Source: JBJXFY01 sp046155815
GTDB lineage: Bacteria; Verrucomicrobiota; Verrucomicrobiia; Limisphaerales; CAIMTB01
Reading direction: 5' to 3'
Length of the DNA: 16,974 nucleotides
NCBI GenBank assembly: GCA_046155815.1
Contig: JBJXFY010000421.1
Span: 1 to 16,974 of the forward strand
Part shown: in pieces, positions 1-8,700 of the stretch
Layout of the letters: every line of letters begins with the position of its first letter
Position numbering within the stretch: position 1 is the stretch's first letter
Position numbers and translations under genes: made by a program
The notes under the pieces: generated by a model
Told to the model about the DNA's origin: nothing
What the model saw: the letters and a program-made list of their open reading frames with translations, nothing else
Databases searched by the model: none

Positions 1-23
1 CTGCGTCATCTGCGTCATCTGCG
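1..23. repeat. 9-base direct repeat at the window edge
   Basis: The unit CTGCGTCAT occurs at 1-9 and 10-18 and is followed by a partial copy CTGCG at 19-23. The array touches the left edge of the window, so its full length is unknown. It lies about 100 bases beyond the stop codon of the last gene of the minus-strand respiratory operon, in sequence with no credible gene. Its role is unknown. It could be a small intergenic repeat family of this genome or simple slippage. Confidence 0.6.
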
Positions 24-126
24 GATCCCTGACGCCGGAGGCCCCCGGCGGGACCGTTACTAAGGGCCAGACCTTTTGCCCGGGACCTACGCCAACGGCG
101 CGGCCTCAGTCCTTCTCGGCACCGGC

Positions 127-1440
127 CTAAACCAGCAGCCAGCCTACGGCCACGAGCCGCACGGGACCCATGCCGGCGCGCATCACGTTGAGGAAAGGCC
201 GCTCGGGATTGTTTACCAGGAAACCCTGCATCACGCCGGCGAGCAGCAGCGGAACGACCACCAGCGCCACGCCGCCGAGCACCAGGCCGGCGCCGAGACC
301 GTGCAGCACCGCGGGCGCGGGCCGGCCGGCGATCCCGGACCACGCATCGCCTTGCAGCGCGAGCAGCACGGGCAGGAGGAAGGCGAGCAGCACCAGGAGC
401 TCAAGGCCGGGCGTGAACCAGGTCAGGCGGAACAGCGCCGCGCCGGCCCGGAGGTTCACCAGGAATGCCAACGCGCCCGCGCCCATCCAGCCCGCGAGGC
501 CGGCCAGCAGCCAGCGCCCGCCAGCGGCGGCCCTGAGCTTCGCCCAGCCGCCGCCGGCCAGGGTCATGCCGAGATTGCAGGCGAGCGCCAGGAACCCGAT
601 CGCGGCCAAGGTCCGGCCGGCGACGCCCGCGCTGACCAGCCAGCGTGGGACCGGGTCGCCGTGCGCCGTGACCGCCCACGGGGCAAAGAAAATCCACGCC
701 CAAAAGCCGAGCAGCGCGAGCTGCCGGCTGGCCAGCGGCACGCCCGCCAGCTTCGGGACGAGGTACAGCAGCCCGGCCAGCCCGACGCCGCCCGCGGCCA
801 CGGACACCAGCCCGTTCAAGGCCCAGCGCCGCACCACCACCCCCGTCATGCCGGCCGCCTCCGGCCCGGCGCCAAGCGTAGGAATCACCGTCAGGAACCA
901 AGGCAGCACGAGCAGCGCGGCGAGGAGGAACCACGCGGCGGGATACGGCTCGGCCTCGTCGCGACGGGCGTGGATGACCAGCGCCGACGCGGCCCACAGC
1001 GCGGCGGCGACGATGAACAACGGGAAGACACGGGCGGGGTACTCGAGCCACTCAGCACCGGAGTTCCGGCCAGCCAGCACGGCCGCCGTGCCGGCGGCGA
1101 CGCCCAGGTTCCAGAGCAACGTTCCGGCCAGCGGAAGGCCCGCCACGCCGCCGCGCCCGCCGCCCAGCCGGGCGAGCAGGCCGAGGCCGGCCAGCGCGGC
1201 CACAGGCAGGATGAAGCCGAACAGCAGGGTGGTGGTGCCGGCAGCGTGGAGACGGCCGTAGGTGAGCCACGGAGTGTCCGCGAGCAGGGACGGGGAATGC
1301 AGCTTGACCGAAGCCAGCAGCAGCGCGGCGAAGGCCAGCAGCGCCCAGGCCGCGGCGAGGGTGAAGCCAAGCAGCGCGGTCCCGCGGGCGGGCCCGCCCG
1401 ACTCGCCGGGTGCCGCAAGGTTGGACAGCACGGAGGTCAT
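127..1440 (-). CDS. Degenerate cbb3-oxidase-subunit-I-like membrane protein, last gene of the ACIII operon
   Basis: This 437-residue protein has about 12 hydrophobic segments and aligns by eye with CcoN, the catalytic subunit of cbb3 heme-copper oxidases. Shared landmarks are YGRL (61-64), LVPKLAG (227-233), FWAWIF (246-251), MTL...WAKLR (292-303) and TPG (343-345). The metal ligands are mostly gone. The low-spin heme His after YGRL aligns with Gly68, although His65 is one turn away. The first CuB His aligns with Asn209. The CuB His-His pair reads Ala259-His260. The HVH heme motif reads Leu346-Glu347-Leu348. It is therefore unlikely to reduce oxygen. The length is somewhat short for CcoN. The ATG at 1440 lies 13 bases after the preceding stop; the longer upstream open frame overlaps the previous gene and is not credible. 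I infer an accessory, structural or quinone-binding role beside ACIII. The fold assignment is fairly sure; the function is unknown. Confidence 0.8.
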   Translation of the reverse strand: MTSVLSNLAAPGESGGPARGTALLGFTLAAAWALLAFAALLLASVKLHSPSLLADTPWLTYGRLHAAGTTTLLFGFILPVAALAGLGLLARLGGGRGGVAGLPLAGTLLWNLGVAAGTAAVLAGRNSGAEWLEYPARVFPLFIVAAALWAASALVIHARRDEAEPYPAAWFLLAALLVLPWFLTVIPTLGAGPEAAGMTGVVVRRWALNGLVSVAAGGVGLAGLLYLVPKLAGVPLASRQLALLGFWAWIFFAPWAVTAHGDPVPRWLVSAGVAGRTLAAIGFLALACNLGMTLAGGGWAKLRAAAGGRWLLAGLAGWMGAGALAFLVNLRAGAALFRLTWFTPGLELLVLLAFLLPVLLALQGDAWSGIAGRPAPAVLHGLGAGLVLGGVALVVVPLLLAGVMQGFLVNNPERPFLNVMRAGMGPVRLVAVGWLLV

Positions 1441-1453
1441 CGGGGGCGGCCGC

Positions 1454-1825
1454 TCACTCGAACTCGCTCTTCGGCGGGGGCGGCGGGGGCGGCACGAAGA
1501 AGGCCTTCTCGGCGCGGGCGAGCAGCTCCTTGCGGGCCTCGGCCGGGTTCTGCCAGGCGCGTACGGCGAGCTCCATCGCGCGGTCATTGGGCAGGCGAAA
1601 AAATCCCTTCTCCCTGTCAATGACGCCGAAGTTCGCGAGCTCCGCCTCACCCTTCTGGCGAGCCTCGGCGAGGATCTTGTGGCGCTCGGCGGCTCGGGCG
1701 GCATTCACGTCGCCCGGGCGCGCGAAGTGCCGCAGGGCGCCCACGAGCACCGCCATCGCGAGCACCGCGCCGAGGGCGCCGAGCCAGTTGAGGGTCTTCA
1801 TGGAGCAGCAGGTGGGGGCGGTCAT
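1454..1825 (-). CDS. Small one-helix ACIII-operon protein with polyproline tail
   Basis: This protein has up to 123 residues: one membrane segment (about 12-31), a charged Ala/Arg/Glu-rich stretch (40-65), a conserved-looking core GVIDREKGFFRLPNDRAMEL (67-86), and a C-terminal run of seven prolines (112-118). Short single-helix proteins with a core resembling (F/Y)GxxDxxxGxxRxPxxxAM are familiar beside ACIII and caa3-type oxidase genes in several phyla. They are usually left as hypothetical and may be accessory subunits or assembly factors. There is no CxxCH motif or copper site. The start is uncertain: ATG at 1825 lies 6 bases after the actF stop, while a second in-frame ATG at 1801 would give 115 residues; neither has a clear Shine-Dalgarno. 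The next gene starts 13 bases after the stop, so the three genes are probably co-transcribed. Confidence 0.75.
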   Translation of the reverse strand: MTAPTCCSMKTLNWLGALGAVLAMAVLVGALRHFARPGDVNAARAAERHKILAEARQKGEAELANFGVIDREKGFFRLPNDRAMELAVRAWQNPAEARKELLARAEKAFFVPPPPPPPKSEFE

Positions 1826-1831
1826 GCGCGC

Positions 1832-3064
1832 TCAGTGGCCGGACGGCGGCAGGTGGATGCCGAGGCATTCCGCCATTCGGGGATCCTTCTGCGGGAAGGG
1901 AGCGTGCGCGCGGAAGCTGCGGAGGAACCAGATCGCCAGCACCCCGCCCATGAACATCAGGCAGGCGAGGTCGAGCGGGTGGAGCACGAAGCCCTTCTCG
2001 TGGCGCACCGGCATGATGTTGAAGGCGAGGTCGGCGAAGTGCATCGCCCACGCCCAGCCCGCCAGCGGCAGCATCACGGTGAGGGACTTCTTCGCGTCCG
2101 TGCGGAGCAGGAGCAGGAAGGGCAGCAGGAAATGTCCGAAGATCAGCAGCATGCCGATGCTCCACCACGACCCCTCCTCCCGCTGCACGAACCAGAAGGT
2201 CTCCTCCGGCAGGCTCGCGTTCCAGATCAGGAAGTACTGCGAGAACGTGATGTAGGCGTGGAAAACCGTGAACGCGAAGAAAAGCTTGCCGGCGTCATGG
2301 TAGGTCGACTCGCGCACCACCGGTGCCAGCGGGCCGTGGCGGTGGAGCACGGCCATGATGACGTACATCGTGGCCAGGGTCAGCCACACGCTCCCGGCGA
2401 AGTACCAGACGCCGTACATGGTGGAGAACCACTGCCATTGCAGGGACTTCATCCACAGGATGGCGCCCAACGTGAGCGTGGGTGCGAACAGGAAGATGCC
2501 GGCCGCGGACCACCTGCGCATCGAGCGCGTGCAGGACGCGGCGCCGGTCCGGTCCTGCTCCAAGGAGAGCGCGCGCAGGCGGTGCGTGAGGAAAATCCAG
2601 ACGGCCAGCAGCACGAGCGAGAAGACCGTGAACACGGGACGGTTGAGCAGCGCCTTCTTGGCGTACAGCGAGTGGTCCACCGAGGCGTCGGCGTGCATCC
2701 AGCCGTAGAGGGCCTTCTCCTCCCCGGCGATCCAGGCGTTGAGGAGGATCGGCAGGAAGAACGCCGCCATGATGGGCGCGGAGCAGGCCAAGTGCTCGTT
2801 GATGCGCCGGACCGGCACGGACCACTGGGCGTCAAACAGGTGGTGCAGAAGCACCAGGAACAGCCCGCCCAGCATCAGGCTGAGATAAAACATGAACGCG
2901 AGCAGCCATGAGAAGGCAAACTGGTGCTGCAACGAGGGGATGAACGCGCCGGCAAGCACGCCGATGCCGCCCAGCGCGGCGAGCGCGAAGGGCAGCTTGC
3001 CCAGCGCGGAACTCGTGTCTCCCGGCGCGGGCAGGGCCGGTGCGGTGGCGGCAGGGGAAGCCAT
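1832..3064 (-). CDS. actF: ACIII membrane subunit ActF (NrfD/PsrC-like)
   Basis: This 410-residue protein is hydrophobic with about ten membrane helices, starting near residues 26-42 and 51-75 and ending near 363-382. It is the second, shorter NrfD/PsrC-like membrane subunit of Alternative Complex III and a paralogue of ActC. In the known complexes ActC and ActF sit side by side and are proposed to handle quinol and proton transfer. The assignment rests on the length, the helix pattern, the N-terminal Ala/Pro-rich cytoplasmic stretch and the position directly after the cytochrome gene actE. Family-type patches are visible around the motif HHLFDAQWSVPVRRINEHL (74-92) and in the segment ending YITFSQYFLIWNASLPEE (271-288). 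The ATG at 3064 begins 5 bases after the actE stop. The protein ends in PPSGH. Confidence 0.93.
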   Translation of the reverse strand: MASPAATAPALPAPGDTSSALGKLPFALAALGGIGVLAGAFIPSLQHQFAFSWLLAFMFYLSLMLGGLFLVLLHHLFDAQWSVPVRRINEHLACSAPIMAAFFLPILLNAWIAGEEKALYGWMHADASVDHSLYAKKALLNRPVFTVFSLVLLAVWIFLTHRLRALSLEQDRTGAASCTRSMRRWSAAGIFLFAPTLTLGAILWMKSLQWQWFSTMYGVWYFAGSVWLTLATMYVIMAVLHRHGPLAPVVRESTYHDAGKLFFAFTVFHAYITFSQYFLIWNASLPEETFWFVQREEGSWWSIGMLLIFGHFLLPFLLLLRTDAKKSLTVMLPLAGWAWAMHFADLAFNIMPVRHEKGFVLHPLDLACLMFMGGVLAIWFLRSFRAHAPFPQKDPRMAECLGIHLPPSGH

Positions 3065-3069
3065 GACGG

Positions 3070-3723
3070 TTACTTGAGCGTGGCGAGGACGTCGGGCGGC
3101 ACGTCGGCGGCGGTGCCGAGCCGGGCGAGTTGGAGGGCGCGCAGATAGGCCACGATGGCCCAGCGGTCCTCGGGTTCGATCTGCGCCCCGTAGGGGCCCA
3201 TCAGGCCGCTCGGGCTGCCCATGCGGATGACGTGGTACAGGTAGCCGTCCGTCATCTGGATCTTCGCCTGGTCGAGCAGCGTGGGGATGGCGCCATGGCC
3301 GTACTTCTTGACCACGCCGTTGCCGTCGCCCGCCGCGCCGTGGCAGGGGGTGCAGTGGATGGTGTAGCGCTCCCGGCCGCGGGCCATGAGCTGCATGGTC
3401 ACCGGCAGGGGGCCGAATTCGACGAAGTTGGTCTTGCCCGCCTCCCGGCCGGTCATGGCCGGATTATCCTCGAAGGGGAGCACCTCCCGGCCGCCGACAC
3501 TGACCGCGCGGGTGCGCGAGACGGTGCCCTCGACCGGCTGGCGCGAGGAAAGGCCGTCCTCCCAGCCGGAAAAGCCGCTCGAGGCCTGCGGGCGCAGCTT
3601 GAGCTGGCGGTCCATGTCATTCCAAATCTCGATGGGCGGCCGGCGGGACAGGTCGCCGCGGCGGCCGGCCACAAGCACGACCAGCACGCAGGTCAGGGCG
3701 AAAAAGGCGAGGAAGTATCGCAT
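3070..3723 (-). CDS. actE: ACIII monoheme cytochrome c subunit ActE
   Basis: This 217-residue protein has an N-terminal hydrophobic segment (4-19) and one covalent heme site, CTPCH at 124-128. The sixth ligand is probably Met175 in SGLMGPYG, followed by a helix ending WAIVAYLRALQ. This is the ActE-type class I cytochrome c, which passes electrons from the complex to its periplasmic acceptor. Cys12 lies inside the hydrophobic segment, but the preceding residues ALT are a poor lipobox, so lipid anchoring is possible but unproven; a simple membrane anchor is as likely. The ATG at 3723 has GAGGA about 8 bases upstream and follows the actD stop by 3 bases. The gene lies between actD and actF, as expected. 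Confidence 0.93.
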   Translation of the reverse strand: MRYFLAFFALTCVLVVLVAGRRGDLSRRPPIEIWNDMDRQLKLRPQASSGFSGWEDGLSSRQPVEGTVSRTRAVSVGGREVLPFEDNPAMTGREAGKTNFVEFGPLPVTMQLMARGRERYTIHCTPCHGAAGDGNGVVKKYGHGAIPTLLDQAKIQMTDGYLYHVIRMGSPSGLMGPYGAQIEPEDRWAIVAYLRALQLARLGTAADVPPDVLATLK

Positions 3724-3726
3724 GGC

Positions 3727-4266
3727 TCAGTCCTCGACGACCTCGATGTTCTTTCCGCCCAGGCCCTCGAGCAGCCGGCGGGTCTCCGTCTCGGAGAACT
3801 TCGGGTCCGCGTGCTCGACCACGACGAAGAACCGGTCGTGGGTAACCGCCTTGAAGCGCGGGTGCTTGAGGAGGGGGTTGTACAGCCGGGGAAGGCGGTT
3901 CAGAAGCGCCATGCCGCCGAGCGTGCCAAAGGCGCCCAGGAGGATCGTCAGCTCGTAGCACACCGGGAAGGCGAAGATCGGGCTGAAGAGCGGCTTGCCG
4001 CCGACCGGGATGGGGTAGTCCACTGCGCCCATCCACCAGATCATCAGCATGCCGAGGGTGAAGCCGGTGGTGGCGGCCACGAAGGTGAACCAGCCGACCT
4101 TCGAGTTCTTCAGCCCCATCGCGTCGTCGAGCCCGTGGACCGGGAAGGGTGTGTGGCAGTCCCAGCGACGGTAGCCGGCGTCGCGGATCTTCTCCGCGGC
4201 GTGCATGATGGCGGCGGGATGCTCGAACTCGGCGAGCAGCGCGTAGGGACGGGCGGCCGTGCTCAT
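3727..4266 (-). CDS. actD: ACIII membrane subunit ActD (DUF3341 family)
   Basis: This 179-residue protein has a cytoplasmic N-terminal ACT-like part beginning PYALLAEFEHPAAIMHAAEK, the stretch YRRWDCHTPFPVHGLDDAMG, two membrane helices (about 58-80 and 98-122) with VDYPIPVGGKP between them, and a C-terminal domain containing HDRFFVVVEHADPKF. This is the DUF3341 family, known as ActD of Alternative Complex III, which packs against ActC and ActF and lacks a cofactor. The ATG at 4266 shares one base with the actC stop (TGATG), and GGGAGG lies about 10 bases upstream, so this start is well supported; a longer open frame reaching into actC is spurious. Coupled translation with actC is likely. Confidence 0.94.
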   Translation of the reverse strand: MSTAARPYALLAEFEHPAAIMHAAEKIRDAGYRRWDCHTPFPVHGLDDAMGLKNSKVGWFTFVAATTGFTLGMLMIWWMGAVDYPIPVGGKPLFSPIFAFPVCYELTILLGAFGTLGGMALLNRLPRLYNPLLKHPRFKAVTHDRFFVVVEHADPKFSETETRRLLEGLGGKNIEVVED

Positions 4267-5702
4267 CAGTGGTGTCCTCCCAGCTTGGCACCGCCGGCCG
4301 GATGATGCGGGTCCGCGGCCGGCGTCACCGCCTTGACCTCCGCGATGGCGATCAGCGGCAGGTAGCGGATGAACAGCAGGAACAGCGTCATGAAGAGGCC
4401 GAAGCTCCCGACGAACGTGAAGATGTCCACGTAGGTCGGGCGGAAGTAGTCCCAGCTCGAGGGCAGGTAGTCGCGGTGGAGCGACGTGACGATGATCACG
4501 AAGCGCTCGAACCACATGCCGATGTTCACGAAGATCGAGACGATGAACACGAACACCATGTTGGTGCGGCACCACTTGAACCAGAACAGGTGCGGGGTGA
4601 TCACGTTGCAGGTGACCATGATCCAGTAGGCCCACCAGTACGGACCGAAGGCGCGGTTCTGGAACGCGTAGAGCTCGTAGGGGTTGCCGCCGTACCAGGC
4701 GATGAAGAACTCCATGCCGTAGGCATAGCCGACCATCGAGCCGGTCGCGAGGATCACCTTGCACATCAGCTCGATGTGCCGCGTGGTGATCATGTCCTGC
4801 AGGCCGCACAGCGTCCGCAGCGGCACCAGCAGCGTCAGCACCATGCCGAAGCCCGAGAAGATCGCACCGGCGACAAAGTACGGCGGGAAGATCGTCGTGT
4901 GCCAGCCGGGGAGCTGGGACACGGCGAAGTCAAAGGACACGATCGAGTGGACGGAGAGCACCAGCGGCGTGCTGAGGCCGGCGAGGATGAGATAGGCCTT
5001 CTCGTAGTTGCTCCAGTGGCGGTTCGACCCGGTCCAACCCAGCGAGAAGAGGCCGTAGCAGAACTTCTTGATCCGCGAGGTGGCCCGGTCACGCATGGTG
5101 GCGAGGTCGGGCACGAGACCGGTGTACCAGAAGAGCAGGGAGACCGTACCGTAGGTCGAGACGGCGAACACGTCCCAGAGCAACGGCGAGCGGAACTGCG
5201 GCCAGATCGCGTTGGAATTGGGGAACGGGATCAGGTACCCGGGCATCAGCGCGTACCAGACGCGGCCCGTGTGGACGACGGGGAAGATGCCCGCGCAGGC
5301 CACGGCGAAGAGCGTCATGGCCTCGGCGGCACGGTTGATCGACGTGCGCCACCGTTGCCGCAGCAGGCAGAGGATCGCGGAGATCAGCGTGCCGGCGTGG
5401 CCGATGCCGATCCAAAAGACGAAGTTGGTGATGTCCCACGCCCAGGCGACAGGCTGCTGGAGGCCCCAGACGCCGACGCCCGTCGAAATGAGGTAGGCGA
5501 CCAGCACGAACATCATCGTCATGCCGCCGGCGGAGATGATGAAGGCGGGCCACCACCAGCCGGGCATGCCCTTTTCGGCAATGCCGGCGATCTTGTCGGA
5601 GATCCAGCCGAAGGGCCGGTTGTTCAGCACCAGCGGCTCGCGCTCAAGGCCGGCCGGGACCGGCACCACGTAGGCCGGCAGCTTGTCGGAGGTGGAGGCC
5701 AT
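4266..5702 (-). CDS. actC: ACIII membrane subunit ActC (NrfD/PsrC-like)
   Basis: This 478-residue integral membrane protein has about ten helices, including 51-74, 86-112, 173-196, 235-258, 276-298, 313-336 and 425-449. It belongs to the NrfD/PsrC family as ActC, the large quinol-interacting membrane subunit of ACIII, which also contacts the Fe-S part of ActB. Family landmarks are the N-terminal LVLNNRPFGWISDKIAGI, the segment WAWDITNFVFWIGIGHAGTL (87-106), PVVHTGRVW (141-149) and SFDFAVSQLPGWHTTIFPPY (256-275). His144 and Asp177 are charged intramembrane candidates for the quinol/proton site; this is inferred by analogy. The ATG at 5702 overlaps the actB stop (TGATG) and has AGGGGG about 8 bases upstream. 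The C-terminus is rich in His and Gly (PHHPAGGAKLGGHH). Confidence 0.95.
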   Translation of the reverse strand: MASTSDKLPAYVVPVPAGLEREPLVLNNRPFGWISDKIAGIAEKGMPGWWWPAFIISAGGMTMMFVLVAYLISTGVGVWGLQQPVAWAWDITNFVFWIGIGHAGTLISAILCLLRQRWRTSINRAAEAMTLFAVACAGIFPVVHTGRVWYALMPGYLIPFPNSNAIWPQFRSPLLWDVFAVSTYGTVSLLFWYTGLVPDLATMRDRATSRIKKFCYGLFSLGWTGSNRHWSNYEKAYLILAGLSTPLVLSVHSIVSFDFAVSQLPGWHTTIFPPYFVAGAIFSGFGMVLTLLVPLRTLCGLQDMITTRHIELMCKVILATGSMVGYAYGMEFFIAWYGGNPYELYAFQNRAFGPYWWAYWIMVTCNVITPHLFWFKWCRTNMVFVFIVSIFVNIGMWFERFVIIVTSLHRDYLPSSWDYFRPTYVDIFTFVGSFGLFMTLFLLFIRYLPLIAIAEVKAVTPAADPHHPAGGAKLGGHH

Positions 5703-8700
5703 CAGTGTCCCCCTTTCGCGGCGGCGCCTGCAGGTGCCGCGTGGCCGTCGCCGGCGGCGTGGCCGGCCCCGTGCGCCCCGAACGGATTGCTGTGATAGAG
5801 CCGCTGGTAGTCCTCGATGCTGAGCGGGAACTCGCGGAAGTCCGGCATCTTGGGATTGGGGTTGCGGATGCGGGCGAGGTAGGTGACGCGCGCCCGGTTG
5901 TCGAGGAAGCCGAGAACCTCGTAGTTGCGGGACTGCTTCTTGAGCTGGCTGACGCGGCTGCCGGGGTCAAGCAGGTTGCCGAACACGATGGCCTCGGCAG
6001 GGCAGGCCTGCTGGCAGGCGGTCTTCACCGCGCCGTCGCGGACCTGCACGTCGCCGCTGGCACCCGCCTTCACCTTCTGCGCGATCTTGGCGCCCTCGAT
6101 GCGCTGCGTGCAGAAGGTGCATTTCTCCATCACGCCGCGCATTCGGACGGACACGTCCGGGTTCTTCGCCATGCGGACCAGTTCCTGGTCGGCGGCGTCG
6201 CGCTTGGCGAGCGGGCCCTTGTAGAGGTTGCCGCGCATCCCGTCCTTGATGTGGGCGTAATCGATGGGGCGCTTGTTGTAGTCGAAGAAGTTGAAGCGGC
6301 GGACCTTCCAGGCGCAGTTGTTGGCGCAGTACCGCGTGCCGATGCAGCGGTTGTAGGCCATGAGATTCAGGCCCTCGGCGTCGTGGACGGTGGCGTTCAC
6401 CGGGCAGACGCTCTCGCACGGCGCGTTCTCGCAGTGCTGGCACATCATGGGCTGGTTCACGACCTGCGGGTCGTCGATCCAGTCCTCCTTCCACTGGTTC
6501 TCATCGGCGACGAGCGGGTTGCGCACGCCCTCGGCCATGCCCGTGAAGTAGCGGTCAATGCGCAGCCAATGCATCTCGCGGCCGCGGAGGACCTGGTCCT
6601 TGCCCACGACCGGAATGTTGTTCTCGGCCTGACAGGCCATCACGCAGGCCCCGCAGCCGGTGCAGCCGCCGAGGTCAACGACCATGCCCCACTGGTGGAT
6701 GTCGCTCTTGAGCTCGTCCGGCCGCTCCTCCCAGGCGTGCTGGTACACCCGCTTGGGCCGGCCGTTCGCGTCGTGGGGAATGTGGCCGACGTGGGCGTCG
6801 AGGTCGAAGTTGCGCGCGAAGTCAGGCTTTGCCTTAAACTGTTCGAGGTTCGCCTCACGGACGATCGGCCGTCCGGCCATGGCCCAATGGCTCTGTGTCA
6901 CCGCGAGGCGGAAGGTTTCGCCCGTGCCGGTCACCTTGGCTCCGGAAACGAGGGACGGCGTGGCGGACATCCGCAGCGGATAGGCGTTGAAGCCGGCGCT
7001 GGTGCCCTTGAAGCTGGCTCCGCGACCGGGCTTGGTCCGTCCGTAGCCCAGCGAGATGGCCAGCGTGTGGTCGGCCATGCCGGGCACCACCCACACCGGG
7101 GCGGTCATTTCACGGCCGTTGGCCTGAAGCCTGACCAGCTCGGAGTTCACCAAGCCCAGTTCGGTGGCGGTGCGTCGGCTGACGAGCAGGGCGTTGTCCC
7201 ACGTCAGCTTCGTGACCGGGTCCGGCAGCTCCTGCAGCCACGTGTTGTTCACATGGCGGCCGTCATCAATCTTGGCGTCGCGGGTGAAGACAAGGTCGAG
7301 GCTGTCCTTGCCGGGCACCACGGGCTTCGGCGCGACGGCGATCTCGCGGGACACCGCCGTGGCATCGATGACGGCGTCGCTCACCGGCTTTGCGGCGCTG
7401 TCGGCGAGGTAACCGAGATAGAGGAACTTCTCCCAGGCGTCCTCGGACTGCCCGCCGGTCGCCGTGAAAAAGGTGGCGCGGATGACTTCGTGCGGCCGGG
7501 TCGCGGTCTCGCCGGCGAGGCGCGCCAGCACCTCAGCCTCCGTCAGCCCGCCAAAGAGCGGGGCGATCAGCGGCTGCACCGCCAAGACCGTTCCGTCCGA
7601 GGCGCGGGCGTCGCCCCACGATTCGAGGTAATGCGCGGCGGCGAGGTGCCAGTCGCAGACCTCGGTCGTCTCGTCCTCGTAGAAGCCGAGACGGACGACG
7701 GTGCGGGCCTTGCGCTGCGCGCGGGCCCAGTCGAGGTCGGCGGGTGCGGTGAGGACGGGGTTGCCATGGAGGATGACCAGCGTTTCCACCTGCCCCGCGT
7801 CGAGCCCCTTCGCCAAGTCGGCCAGGGAACCGACCGCCGGTGCGGGGGCCTCGATCAACGTCACGGTCTTGCCGAAGCCGTCCAGCGAGGCGTTCAGCGC
7901 GTGCGCAATGAGATGCACGGCCAGCGGCTGCCGGATGCCCGCCAGCACGACGGCCCGCCCCCTGTGCGCAGACAGGTCGGCGGCGCATTCGGTGATCCAC
8001 CTGGCGTCCACGCCCGCCGGTGCCGGCAGCGCCGCCAAGGCGGACTTCACCTCGCCGTCCGGAAGGAGTTCCCGGGCAATGGCCGCCGCCAACAGCAGCA
8101 CCTGACCGGACGCGAGGCGGAGCCGGTGGTCGGCCGATGACCCGGTCAGGGTCAGCAGCGGCTCGACCACGTACAGCCGGCTCATCGGGTCGTGGCCGGA
8201 GGAAACCTTGCGGGTGCGGGCGAAGCCGCGGGTCATCGGCCCGCCATCGTTCTCCGTCCCGAGGAAATCCGCGTCCAAGGAAAGGATCGCCCGGGCGCGC
8301 TCCAGCCGGACATTCGGACCGACGGCCCGGCCCGTGGCCAGCGACGCGGCGCGGCGATGGATGTCGAAGTCCACCGGCTCGTAGGCGTACACCTTCGCCT
8401 CCGGCATCCGCTGCTGGATGAGTCCGAGCAGCCGTTCGCGCGTTGGCGAAGCCGCGTGGTCCGTGAGGATGGCCAGTCCGGCACCCTTCTTCGCCGCGGC
8501 TTCACGGCCAGCCTGGCTCAGGAAGTCCTGCACCTGAACCACGGGGACCGCATTGCCGCCCCGGGTGTGTCGCCGCGCGCGGTCCGGATCGTAGAGGTCG
8601 AGAATGGACGCCTGGGCGAAGAGATCCGTACCGCCGCCGAAGCCGGGGACTTGGTCGTTGCCCTCGACCTTAATCGGCCTGCCATCGTGCTGCTTGGCCA

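Noticed and set aside
1..23. CRISPR array
   Set aside because: Repeats are 9 bases and directly adjacent, with no spacers and no cas genes.
33..50. Hairpin CGCCGG...CCGGCG as operon terminator
   Set aside because: The stem has only six pairs and no T-run follows on the minus strand, so it is not distinguishable from chance in GC-rich DNA.
103..130. Frameshift truncating the oxidase-like protein at its C-terminus
   Set aside because: I read the other frames beyond the stop; they give Arg-rich sequence, not a membrane helix, so the stop appears genuine.
76..1623. Long plus-strand open frame opposite the oxidase-like gene
   Set aside because: Gln/Arg/Pro-rich translation without domains. The minus-strand translation has a clear polytopic membrane pattern and family motifs.
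1441..1704. N-terminal extension of the oxidase-like protein up to 1704
   Set aside because: The extra 88 residues are Arg/Pro/Ser-rich, overlap the small upstream gene in another frame, and have no counterpart in CcoN.
4269..5795. Plus-strand open frame opposite actC
   Set aside because: Composition typical of an antisense shadow (Asp/His/Arg/Glu-rich), and actC is certain.
5705..8140. Very long open frame on the plus strand opposite actB
   Set aside because: It is a mirror of the high-GC third codon positions of actB. The predicted protein has no domain pattern, is rich in Arg, Ala, Gly and His, and actB motifs on the other strand are unambiguous.
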